Part shown: positions 52,919 through 60,558 of the stretch, in pieces
Numbering within the stretch: position 1 is the stretch's first letter
Layout: the number at the start of each line of letters is the position of its first letter
Source of the DNA: CAZEQJ01 sp964514385
GTDB lineage: Bacteria > Bacteroidota > Bacteroidia > Cytophagales > Cyclobacteriaceae
Direction: 5' to 3'
Assembly (NCBI GenBank): GCA_964514385.1
Contig: CAZEQJ010000004.1
Location: 62,001 to 126,000, forward strand
DNA length: 64,000 bases
Program-made: the position numbers and the translations under genes
The notes under the pieces: generated by a model
The model's input: the letters and a program-made list of their open reading frames with translations, nothing else
Databases searched by the model: none
What the model was told of the DNA's origin: nothing

Positions 52919-55852
52919 ATGACGGATAAAGAACAATTACTTGCAGGGCTTAAGCCGACACTTAAGGGTGAGTTGGAGCTTAATGAGCTTCATAGGATTA
53001 TGTATGCTACGGATGCTTCTGCCTATCGTGAAAAGCCACTCGGTGTAGTATTTCCGGGATCAGCAGACGACGTAGGTAAAATCGTTTCATTTGCAGCAGC
53101 CCATAAGCTTCCGTTAATCCCAAGAGCGGGTGGTACTTCACTCGCCGGCCAGGTTGTGGGTAGCGGTCTGGTGGTAGATGTATCCCGACATCTAGATACT
53201 ATACTTGAATATAACCATGAGGAAGCCTGGGTAAAGGTGGAGCCGGGAGTCATCAGGGATGAGCTGAATATGTTTTTGCAGCCTAAAGGGAGGTATTTTG
53301 GTCCGGAAACATCCACAGCTAACCGTGCTACCATCGGGGGTATGCTGGGGAATAATTCCTGCGGAAGTAATTCGGTAGTTTACGGCAGTGTACGTGACCA
53401 TATACTTGAAGTAGAAGGATACCTGAGTGACGGATCTTTTGTAACATTAGGTCCGGTTGATAAAAATACATTCCATGAAAAGTGCAGGCTTCAATCGCTG
53501 GAAGGTGATATTTACCGCAAAGTAAATGCAATCCTTGCCGACAAGGAAAAAAGACAAAAGATCACAGATGCCTATCCACTTCCTTCTGTTCATCGTCGAA
53601 ATACCGGCTATGCATTGGATGTGCTGATGCAAAATGAAGTGTTTGGGGATATCAAGAGGCCATTTAATATGGCAGAGCTGGTGGCTGGTTCCGAAGGCAC
53701 TCTGCTGTTCGCCACTGCGGTGAAACTAAAGGTAATGCCGCTACCTCCTGCCCATAAGCAACTGGTATGCATTCACTGCCACTCCGTAGATGAGTCTCTG
53801 CATGCCAATCTGATCGCACTGAAATATGAGCCTCATGCGAGTGAACTTATGGATCACTACATATTGGAGTGCACTAAAAACAACCGGGAATATAAGCCCT
53901 ATCGCTGGTTTATTCAGGGAGATCCGAAAGCGTTGCTTGTTGTAGAACTGGCAGCATCTACAAAGCATGACCTGGATATAAAAACGGAGAAACTGATATC
54001 CGACCTGGTGGCAGAAAAGCTGGGATACCATTACGCACTGGTGAGCGGAGAGGAAGTACAGAAAGTGTGGAAACTGCGTAAAGCCGGTTTGGGTCTGCTT
54101 AGCAATATTCCAGGCGATGCCAAGCCTGTTCCCGTGATAGAAGATACGGCGGTAGATGTAAATGACCTGCCGGCTTATATCCGTGAATTTAATCAGATAC
54201 TGGACAAGTATGGGTTGTATTGTGTGCACTATGCGCATGCAGGATCGGGAGAATTACATCTGCGTCCTATTATCAATCTGAAAACAAAGGAAGGAAATGC
54301 ACTCTTTAAAAAGATAGCGGATGAAATAGCAGGATTGGTGAAAAAGTACCGGGGCTCACTAAGTGGTGAACATGGTGATGGCAGGTTGAGGGGAGAATAC
54401 ATTTCATTTATGCTGGGGGATGAAGTTTATAGCTGGCTGAAGGAAGTAAAAAATACAGCTGATCCTTCAAACATCTTTAACCCGGGTAAAATTATTGATA
54501 CTCCGGCCATGAACACCTCACTGCGATATGCACCCGGGCAGGAAACGAGGGAGCTCAACACAATTCTTGATTTCAGTGATTATGAAGGATACCTGCGAAC
54601 GGCCGAATTATGCAATGGCTCCGGTGATTGCAGAAAAACACATCTCTCCGGAGGTGTGATGTGCCCAAGTTATATGGCCACGCGCGATGAAAAAGATACA
54701 ACGCGAGCCAGGGCAAATGTACTTCGGGAGGTGATCACCCGGTCGGAAAAGGAAAATCCCTTTGACAGTGAAGAGATTCATGATGCCATGGATTTATGTC
54801 TTTCCTGCAAGGGTTGTAAATCAGAATGTCCCTCCAACGTGGATATGGGCAAGCTGAAGGCGGAATATTTATACCAGTATTACGCGTCCAATGGTATTCC
54901 GTGGCAGGCCCGCATCTTTGCTAATTTTACTCGTCTGCAATCGCTTGCCTCTGCTTTTTCATTTGTATACAACCCATTAATAAAAAATGAGCTTACAGCC
55001 TCCGTTATAAAATCAATCGCCGGGATGGCAAAGCCACGATCGCTGCCATTGGTGCATCGGCAAACTTTCCGGCAATGGTTTAGAAGAAATAAGGCCGTCA
55101 ACTTTGGCGAGCCGGTACCAAAGGAGTGGATTCGGGATGTATATATTTTTGTTGACGAGTTTACTAATTACCACGATGTTGAAATAGGTAAAAAAACCGT
55201 ACAACTTCTGACCCGACTGGGTTATCGCGTCCATACAATCGACCACAAGGAAAGTGGCAGGACGTTTATATCAAAGGGCCTGCTGGAACATGCAAGGGTA
55301 ATAGCCAAATATAATGTTGATGTTTTTTCCAAAGTGAACGGGCCTGTGATTGGAATAGAGCCGTCAGCTGTGCTCACCTTTCGCGATGAATACATTGACC
55401 TGCTTCGTGGTGAAGCCAAACAGAAAGCAATTCAGCTTGCCAGCCGTGTTTTCCTCATTGAAGAGTTTATTGCTGATGCCTTTGAAAAAAATGAGATCAG
55501 CGAGGAGCAGTTCACTCAATCCGATAAAAAAATAAAAGTACACGGACATTGCTACCAGAAGGCTCTGGGAGCAGTTGTTCCTGTCAAGAAAATGCTCAAC
55601 ATACCTAAAAACTACAAAGCGACCATGATTCCATCCGGGTGTTGTGGTATGGCCGGATCATTTGGGTACGAGAAGGAGCATTATGATGTGTCGATGAAAA
55701 TAGCAGAACTGGTCCTGTTTCCTGCTATACGGAAGGCAGAAAATGACGAGCTGGTGGCTGCATCAGGTACTTCCTGCCGACACCAGATACGAGATGGGCT
55801 CAATATGGAGGCGCTACATCCGGTACAAATTTTGTATGAAGCATTATTATGA
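52919..55852 (+). CDS. FAD-linked dehydrogenase with Fe-S and CCG domains (YdiJ type)
   Basis: A 977-residue three-part oxidoreductase. Residues about 35-220 bind FAD (IPRAGGTSLAGQVVGSG, GPETSTANRATIGGMLGNNSCG), residues 240-530 are the FAD-oxidase cap (HAHAGSGELHLRP, LSGEHGDGRLRGEY). Then come two Fe-S motifs, near 575 and CLSCKGCKSECPSNVDM near 635, and a CCG domain (HCYQKAL, SGCCGMAGSFGYE) near 880-925. The layout matches D-2-hydroxyacid dehydrogenases such as E. coli YdiJ. Substrate, for example D-lactate or 2-hydroxyglutarate, is not settled. Confidence 0.9.
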   Translation: MTDKEQLLAGLKPTLKGELELNELHRIMYATDASAYREKPLGVVFPGSADDVGKIVSFAAAHKLPLIPRAGGTSLAGQVVGSGLVVDVSRHLDTILEYNHEEAWVKVEPGVIRDELNMFLQPKGRYFGPETSTANRATIGGMLGNNSCGSNSVVYGSVRDHILEVEGYLSDGSFVTLGPVDKNTFHEKCRLQSLEGDIYRKVNAILADKEKRQKITDAYPLPSVHRRNTGYALDVLMQNEVFGDIKRPFNMAELVAGSEGTLLFATAVKLKVMPLPPAHKQLVCIHCHSVDESLHANLIALKYEPHASELMDHYILECTKNNREYKPYRWFIQGDPKALLVVELAASTKHDLDIKTEKLISDLVAEKLGYHYALVSGEEVQKVWKLRKAGLGLLSNIPGDAKPVPVIEDTAVDVNDLPAYIREFNQILDKYGLYCVHYAHAGSGELHLRPIINLKTKEGNALFKKIADEIAGLVKKYRGSLSGEHGDGRLRGEYISFMLGDEVYSWLKEVKNTADPSNIFNPGKIIDTPAMNTSLRYAPGQETRELNTILDFSDYEGYLRTAELCNGSGDCRKTHLSGGVMCPSYMATRDEKDTTRARANVLREVITRSEKENPFDSEEIHDAMDLCLSCKGCKSECPSNVDMGKLKAEYLYQYYASNGIPWQARIFANFTRLQSLASAFSFVYNPLIKNELTASVIKSIAGMAKPRSLPLVHRQTFRQWFRRNKAVNFGEPVPKEWIRDVYIFVDEFTNYHDVEIGKKTVQLLTRLGYRVHTIDHKESGRTFISKGLLEHARVIAKYNVDVFSKVNGPVIGIEPSAVLTFRDEYIDLLRGEAKQKAIQLASRVFLIEEFIADAFEKNEISEEQFTQSDKKIKVHGHCYQKALGAVVPVKKMLNIPKNYKATMIPSGCCGMAGSFGYEKEHYDVSMKIAELVLFPAIRKAENDELVAASGTSCRHQIRDGLNMEALHPVQILYEALL

Positions 55853-56442
55853 AGCATCTGATTATATTGATTCTGGCAGTTTTGCCCTACAACAGCTGGG
55901 AACGTTCCAGCTATGACAAACTTGAGCTCAATGATTTCAGGCGGTATTCTCTTTTTCTTGAGGAGGTAAATACTGATAATATTGATTATGGAAGAGTGAA
56001 TGCTGTAGTTTTTTACCTTACTAATGAGCAGCGGGTATCACAGGGGCTTACCGAACTGAAATACCATCCCTCCCTGGAAATTGCTGCCTGGCATCACTCT
56101 CGTGCTATGGCAGAAAAATCATTTTTCGATCACGTAAATAAAAAAGACAAGTCAAGGAGAGAGCCGGGGGACAGAGGTAAGTTAGCAGGTATTTCAAACC
56201 CATATCTGGCGGAAAATATCGCAATGCATTTTGGAAAACCATTTGATAATTATCTTCAACTGGGCGAATTATTTGTAGAGCAGTGGATGAACTCACCCGG
56301 CCATCGTAAGAATATTTTATCAGAAAATGCCCTTCAAATGGGATGTGGGGTATATTATGATCAGGGCGAGTGGTTAGGCACACAAAACTTCCAATGGTAC
56401 GAACCAGTCAAAGCAGGCCCAAAAAAAGATGGCTTACCCTGA
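55849..56442 (+). CDS. CAP/SCP-domain protein, probably secreted
   Basis: A 197-residue protein with a hydrophobic N-terminus (MKHLIILILAVLP) followed by a CAP domain: NEQRVSQGLTELKYHPSLEIAA near residue 63, HVNKKDKSRREPGDRGK near 94, AENIAMHFG near 118 and NSPGHRKNILSENALQMGCG near 142. Bacterial CAP proteins are exported and of uncertain role. It overlaps the dehydrogenase stop by 4 bases. The signal-peptide cleavage site is not clear. Confidence 0.85.
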   Translation: MKHLIILILAVLPYNSWERSSYDKLELNDFRRYSLFLEEVNTDNIDYGRVNAVVFYLTNEQRVSQGLTELKYHPSLEIAAWHHSRAMAEKSFFDHVNKKDKSRREPGDRGKLAGISNPYLAENIAMHFGKPFDNYLQLGELFVEQWMNSPGHRKNILSENALQMGCGVYYDQGEWLGTQNFQWYEPVKAGPKKDGLP

Positions 56443-56509
56443 AATAATTTACCACTTACATATGTAAGGAATCCCCCTACCTTGATTTATCTGTTCCGGA
56501 TGCTGCACC

Positions 56510-56517
56510 TACCTTTG
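56510..56517 (+). promoter_or_regulatory. Candidate -7 element of the following unknown gene
   Basis: TACCTTTG, identical to the -7 element of the carotenoid operon, lies 20 bases before the ATG at 56537. The upstream -33 region is weak (a TTG about 25 bases away). No other promoter-like element was found in the 94-base gap. Confidence 0.4.
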
Positions 56518-56536
56518 TAATGAAGAGCAAGGGGTA

Positions 56537-56980
56537 ATGGACAGAAAGGTTTTTAATTCAATAGAAGTGGAGTTTGAGGAGAAGGGTATAGTGAACCTTA
56601 AATACCTTGGCCCTTCAGATTCGGCTGATTTTCGAAAAGCATGGTCCTATGCATTTAAGGTATGGACCGAATTTCAAAATGCAGCGTGGTTGATCGACCA
56701 AAAAAATGAAAGTGTATTTCCTGAAGACCATAAATGGCTGGAAGAAGAGTGGTTTGGATGGTTGTTGAGTTTCAGAGAATCCGCAGGAGAAATGAGGGTC
56801 GCTATTGTGAAAGGGGAGGACGTATTTTCGGAGTTTTCGATCGTTAAATTCGCTGAAAACAACCTTTCTGACACCGTGCAGATAAGAGTCTTTGAAAGGC
56901 GAAGAGAAGCTGAAAGGTGGTTAGAGGAAATACTTTCGGGCAGTTCAGGTGAGGATGAAGTGAGAAGAGCAGCAGGATAA
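56537..56980 (+). CDS. Hypothetical protein, possibly SpoIIAA-like
   Basis: A 147-residue acidic protein with the pattern of a small alpha/beta (SpoIIAA/STAS-like) fold: EVEFEEKGIVNLKYLG near the start, WLIDQKNESVF in the middle, RVAIVKGEDVFSEFS and a charged C-terminal helix. I do not recognise the family. A candidate promoter precedes it and a terminator follows, so it is probably a single-gene unit. Confidence 0.6.
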   Translation: MDRKVFNSIEVEFEEKGIVNLKYLGPSDSADFRKAWSYAFKVWTEFQNAAWLIDQKNESVFPEDHKWLEEEWFGWLLSFRESAGEMRVAIVKGEDVFSEFSIVKFAENNLSDTVQIRVFERRREAERWLEEILSGSSGEDEVRRAAG

Positions 56981-56996
56981 TGAGTTGTCCATAGAT

Positions 56997-57050
56997 GAAG
57001 CAACCGCTCCGGTGTTGGTATGAGGCGAAGGCGAGCGGTTTGCTTTTCTA
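56997..57050 (+). terminator. Intrinsic terminator between the unknown gene and ftsY
   Basis: AACCGCTC (57002-57009) pairs with GAGCGGTT (57033-57040); the stem extends by AAGC/GCTT outside with one bulged base, and TTTTCTATTT follows. It serves the plus-strand gene and lies at the 3' end of ftsY on the opposite strand. Confidence 0.6.
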
Positions 57051-57998
57051 TTTACTGAAAAAGGCTTCTACAAATTCCAGAGCATTAAAAGGCTTCAGAT
57101 CTGTCATTTTTTCTCCGATCCCGATATACTTGACCGGAATACCGAAGGTATCGCTGATGCCTATGACTACACCGCCTTTGGCAGTGCCGTCAAGTTTGGT
57201 GATGGCAAGGGAGTTTACCTCGGTTGCTTTCACAAATTCTTTTGCCTGGAGCATGGCATTCTGACCTGTGCTACCATCCAGTATGAGCATTATTTCATGT
57301 GGCGCTTCGGGCTGCACTTTCTGGATCACACGTTTTATCTTGCTGAGTTCGTTCATCAGGTTGACCTTATTATGCAATCTTCCTGCTGTATCGATGATGA
57401 CAATATCTGCACCTTCCTCAACGCCTCTCTTTGCGGCGTCAAACGCAACTGAAGCCGGATCAGTATTCATACCATGGGCCACAACCTCTGCTCCGGTACG
57501 TTCACCCCATAGTTTTAACTGATCTACAGCTGCTGCCCTAAAGGTATCAGCGGCACCAAGAATTACTTTTTTGCCCTGGCTGATAAATCCATGTGCCAGT
57601 TTGCCTATAGTGGTGGTTTTACCTACCCCATTTACACCCACAATAAGCATGATATACGGCTTTTTTCCTTCGGGTAATTCGAACCCCTGCAGGGTGTCCT
57701 TACTGCCTTCTGTAAGTAAGCCTGAAATTTCCTCTTTCAGGATCATATCAAGCTCCGCAGCATCCAGGTATTTATCGCGCGCCACCCGGTCTTCAATCTT
57801 TTCAATGATTTTGATGGTGGTTTCTACTCCCACGTCCGATGTGATGAGTACCTCCTCCAGTTCGTCCAATACGCTTTCATCGACACGAGACTTACCTATG
57901 ACAGCTTTACCCAGCTTACTGAAAAAAGATGACTTGGATTTTTCAAGGCCTTTTTCAAGGGCCTCTTTTTCCTTTTTTTGTCCGCCAAAGAGTTTCAT
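57048..57998 (-). CDS. ftsY: Signal recognition particle receptor FtsY
   Basis: A 316-residue SRP receptor GTPase that delivers ribosomes to the membrane. The N domain (residues 1-100) is followed by the G domain with GVNGVGKTTTIGKLA near 120, DTFRAAAVDQL near 150, DTAGRLHNK near 203 and TKLDGTAKGG near 263. The long acidic A domain of E. coli FtsY is missing, as usual in Bacteroidota. It closes the ribosomal protein block on the minus strand. Confidence 0.97.
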   Translation of the reverse strand: MKLFGGQKKEKEALEKGLEKSKSSFFSKLGKAVIGKSRVDESVLDELEEVLITSDVGVETTIKIIEKIEDRVARDKYLDAAELDMILKEEISGLLTEGSKDTLQGFELPEGKKPYIMLIVGVNGVGKTTTIGKLAHGFISQGKKVILGAADTFRAAAVDQLKLWGERTGAEVVAHGMNTDPASVAFDAAKRGVEEGADIVIIDTAGRLHNKVNLMNELSKIKRVIQKVQPEAPHEIMLILDGSTGQNAMLQAKEFVKATEVNSLAITKLDGTAKGGVVIGISDTFGIPVKYIGIGEKMTDLKPFNALEFVEAFFSK

Positions 57999-58013
57999 AC
58001 CTGAAAATTAGAT

Positions 58014-58038
58014 AAAAAAAAAGTCCCGAAAGGGACTT
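58014..58038 (-). terminator. Intrinsic terminator after the L28-L33-DUF4295 genes
   Basis: AAGTCCC (58021-58027) and GGGACTT (58032-58038) form a stem with a 4-base loop, followed on the minus strand by a run of seven T. It separates the ribosomal genes from ftsY. Confidence 0.8.
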
Positions 58039-58058
58039 AAAGTATCATTTATTGCTAC

Positions 58059-58211
58059 TTATTTTTTCAGGTGATCCTTTACGTTATCGACAGGTATCAT
58101 TTCCTCTTTGAAGGTATATGCACCTGATCTGTCGTTCTTTACGGCTTTTATCACCTTAGCGAAGCCCTTACCTCCCGCTTTTTTAAGGGTTGCAACTACT
58201 TTCTTTGCCAT
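58059..58211 (-). CDS. DUF4295 small ribosome-linked protein
   Basis: A 50-residue basic protein, MAKKVVATLKKAGGKGFAK onwards, ending DNVKDHLKK. It has no gene call of its own in simple length-limited scans but is a conserved family in Bacteroidota, always next to L33 and L28. The gap to rpmG is two bases. Probably associated with the ribosome (inference from context). Confidence 0.9.
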   Translation of the reverse strand: MAKKVVATLKKAGGKGFAKVIKAVKNDRSGAYTFKEEMIPVDNVKDHLKK

Positions 58212-58213
58212 GA

Positions 58214-58396
58214 TTATTTAATTTCCTTGTGGATCGTATATTTTCTAAGTATCGGATTATACTTTTTGAGCTCCATTCGCTCAGGTGTATTTTTCCTGTT
58301 CTTGGTCGTAATATATCTTGATGTTCCGGGCATACCTGAATTTTTATGCTCGGTACATTCTAAAATTACCTGTACTCTGTTACCTTTCTTTGCCAT
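58214..58396 (-). CDS. rpmG: 50S ribosomal protein L33
   Basis: A 60-residue basic protein with the L33 signature RVQVILECTEHKNSG and the TTKNRKNTPERMELKKY core. There is a single cysteine, so no full zinc-ribbon set is present. It lies between rpmB and the DUF4295 gene. Confidence 0.96.
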   Translation of the reverse strand: MAKKGNRVQVILECTEHKNSGMPGTSRYITTKNRKNTPERMELKKYNPILRKYTIHKEIK

Positions 58397-58409
58397 CTCA
58401 ATTTACCGA

Positions 58410-58646
58410 TTATACAAGAATACCTTCTGCGGTAGCCTTTTTGATCATCTTCGATATACCAACCTTGTTTATAGTACGCAACGCAGATGTAGATACGCGC
58501 AATGTTACCCATTTACCTTCTTCAGGCAGGTAGAAACGCTTTTTCTGCAGGTTCGGAATAAATCTTCTCTTCGTCTTGTTATTGGCGTGAGAAACATTGT
58601 TTCCTACTCTTGGTCTTTTTCCGCTTATTTGACAAACTCGTGCCAT
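58410..58646 (-). CDS. rpmB: 50S ribosomal protein L28
   Basis: A 78-residue ribosomal protein beginning MARVCQISGKRPRVGNNVSHANNKTKRR, with the L28 signature and a C-terminal NKVGISKMIKKATAEG. It is the first gene of the minus-strand ribosomal block. The 69 bases upstream, before purK, show no exact promoter match. Confidence 0.96.
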   Translation of the reverse strand: MARVCQISGKRPRVGNNVSHANNKTKRRFIPNLQKKRFYLPEEGKWVTLRVSTSALRTINKVGISKMIKKATAEGILV

Positions 58647-58715
58647 CAGATATCTTGTTTTTTCAAATGGAACGCAAATATCGGAAAATATATTCTTTAT
58701 GCCAATAATACCTCA

Positions 58716-59864
58716 TTAATTTCTTGCAGTGGCCTTTAAAATACCTTTGGCTTCAAGGGCTTTTTGTTTTACTTCATCCACGGTGTTGCCTGTAACTGTG
58801 ATATGCCCCATTTTTCTGAAGGGTTTAGTGAGCTTTTTACCGTATAAATGGATGTGTACTCCTGATGTACGCATCAGCTGCTCCATGCCATCATACTGCG
58901 CCATGCCGGTAAATCCGTCTTCTCCCAGAATATTTACCATGGCGGAAGGCAATACCGATGCTGTATCACCGGGAGAGAGGTCAAAAATCGCCCGCAGATG
59001 CTGTTCAAACTGAGAAGTCACATTTGCTTCAATAGTATGGTGTCCACTATTATGCGGTCTGGGCGCAATTTCATTTACGAGAATATCACCTTCCCTGGTC
59101 AGAAACATTTCTACGGCCAGTAGCCCAACCATGTCGAGCTCTTCAATGACCCTGACTGCTATGTCTCTGGCCTTATGCTCCGTAGTCTGGCTGATCATGG
59201 CCGGGCTAAACAGGAACTCCACCAGGTTTGCAGTTGGGTGGAAAGATAATTCCACGACAGGAAAAGTGGCAATCTGACCTGACGGGCTGCGGCTTACGAT
59301 AACAGCAAGTTCTTTTTCAAACGGAATATATTTTTCAATAAGGCCCGGAGCATCAAATCCCTTTTTCAGGTCTTCTTCAGTTTTTATCACCTGTACTCCT
59401 CGTCCATCATATCCTTCCTTACCAAGTTTATTTACAAAAGGGAGAAAATCCTTGTGTTGGGATAAATCGGCACGTGACTCCACCAGGTGAAATGATGCTG
59501 TAGGGATATTTTTATCTGCATAAAACTGCTTTTGTTTCCGTTTATCCTGGATCATCCGAATGATATGAGGTTGCGGGTAGATTTTCTTACCCTTCTTTTC
59601 CAGCTGTTCCAGTGCATCTGTATTTACATTCTCAATTTCGATGGTCACCATATCACATGATTTACCGAAGTCGTATACCGTCTGGTAGTCTGTAAGGGAG
59701 CCCACTGTAAACCTGTCCGTAAGCTTCGCACAGGGTGCAGCAGGGTCAGGGTCAAGAATGGCTATATCGATATTGAAATCTACGGCAGATTGTATGAGCA
59801 TCCGGCCAAGCTGGCCGCCACCCAAAATGCCAAGTGTAAAGTCCTGGTAAAATTTATTTTCCAT
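58716..59864 (-). CDS. purK: 5-(carboxyamino)imidazole ribonucleotide synthase
   Basis: ATP-grasp enzyme that carboxylates aminoimidazole ribonucleotide, giving the substrate of PurE. The 382-residue protein starts with the dinucleotide-like LGILGGGQLGRML and has the ATP-grasp core FVNKLGKEGYDGRGVQVI near residue 143 and NEIAPRPHNSGHHTIEA near 265. The two-enzyme PurK/PurE route fits the separate purE gene 10.5 kb upstream. Confidence 0.96.
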   Translation of the reverse strand: MENKFYQDFTLGILGGGQLGRMLIQSAVDFNIDIAILDPDPAAPCAKLTDRFTVGSLTDYQTVYDFGKSCDMVTIEIENVNTDALEQLEKKGKKIYPQPHIIRMIQDKRKQKQFYADKNIPTASFHLVESRADLSQHKDFLPFVNKLGKEGYDGRGVQVIKTEEDLKKGFDAPGLIEKYIPFEKELAVIVSRSPSGQIATFPVVELSFHPTANLVEFLFSPAMISQTTEHKARDIAVRVIEELDMVGLLAVEMFLTREGDILVNEIAPRPHNSGHHTIEANVTSQFEQHLRAIFDLSPGDTASVLPSAMVNILGEDGFTGMAQYDGMEQLMRTSGVHIHLYGKKLTKPFRKMGHITVTGNTVDEVKQKALEAKGILKATARN

Positions 59865-59865
59865 A

Positions 59866-60558
59866 CTATATCATGTAATAGATTAACACTGCAAATATGA
59901 TGGATGGGAGAAAATTGGCCACCTTTATATGCTTTATTTCCAACAGGTTAATGCCAAGCCCCATGACCATAACGCCACCTGTTGCCCCGATAAGGTCGAT
60001 CATTAATTCCGGCAGGCCTTCTTTTAGTATAAATCCGGTATAGGTGAGTATTGACTGGGTGATCAGCAAAGGTGCTGCCGACACCAGTATCCCTATGCCA
60101 TATACTGAGGCGAGAAATATGGAGCTTGTGCCATCCAGTAGGGATTTTGTGAGAATAAGCTCACGATCGCCGGATAACCCTTCCTGCAAGGTGCCAATAA
60201 TGGTAACAGGGCCTACACAAAACAGTATAAAGGCGGTGATCAATCCCTCGGTGAACAGCTTATCATCGTTTTTAATCTTTTTTTTGATGCTCTCACTCAT
60301 TTTTTTGAGCCAATCCTCGATTTTCATCCACTCTCCCAGCAATGCGCCGAATAACGAAGCACCGATGACATGTATCATATTGGGATAGCCCATGCACATA
60401 TCTATCCCGATGATAATGGTACATAATCCGATCACCTGAAATATGATTTTTTTGTAGCGGTCAGAAAGCCTGGACCGGACCATCAGGCCAATTACAGATC
60501 CTGCAATGACTGTTGCTGTGTTTACCAGCGTTCCGTAGGGTATAAACAAACTATCCAT
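59866..60558 (-). CDS. DUF554 membrane protein
   Basis: A 230-residue integral membrane protein with six or seven helices, starting MDSLFIPYGTLVNTATVIAG and containing SRLSDRYKKIIFQVIGL, characteristic of DUF554. The family is widespread and uncharacterised; a transport function is suspected only from topology. It overlaps the murF-alr fusion by 8 bases. Confidence 0.85.
   Translation of the reverse strand: MDSLFIPYGTLVNTATVIAGSVIGLMVRSRLSDRYKKIIFQVIGLCTIIIGIDMCMGYPNMIHVIGASLFGALLGEWMKIEDWLKKMSESIKKKIKNDDKLFTEGLITAFILFCVGPVTIIGTLQEGLSGDRELILTKSLLDGTSSIFLASVYGIGILVSAAPLLITQSILTYTGFILKEGLPELMIDLIGATGGVMVMGLGINLLEIKHIKVANFLPSIIFAVLIYYMI

Noticed and set aside
53741..54238. Minus-strand open frame of 165 codons opposite the FAD/Fe-S dehydrogenase
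   Set aside because: Shadow of the FAD-oxidase domain, with no recognisable motif.
56455..56468. Palindrome CTTACATATGTAAG after the CAP gene
   Set aside because: A single 14-base AT-rich palindrome, without partner copies or a T run; chance cannot be excluded.
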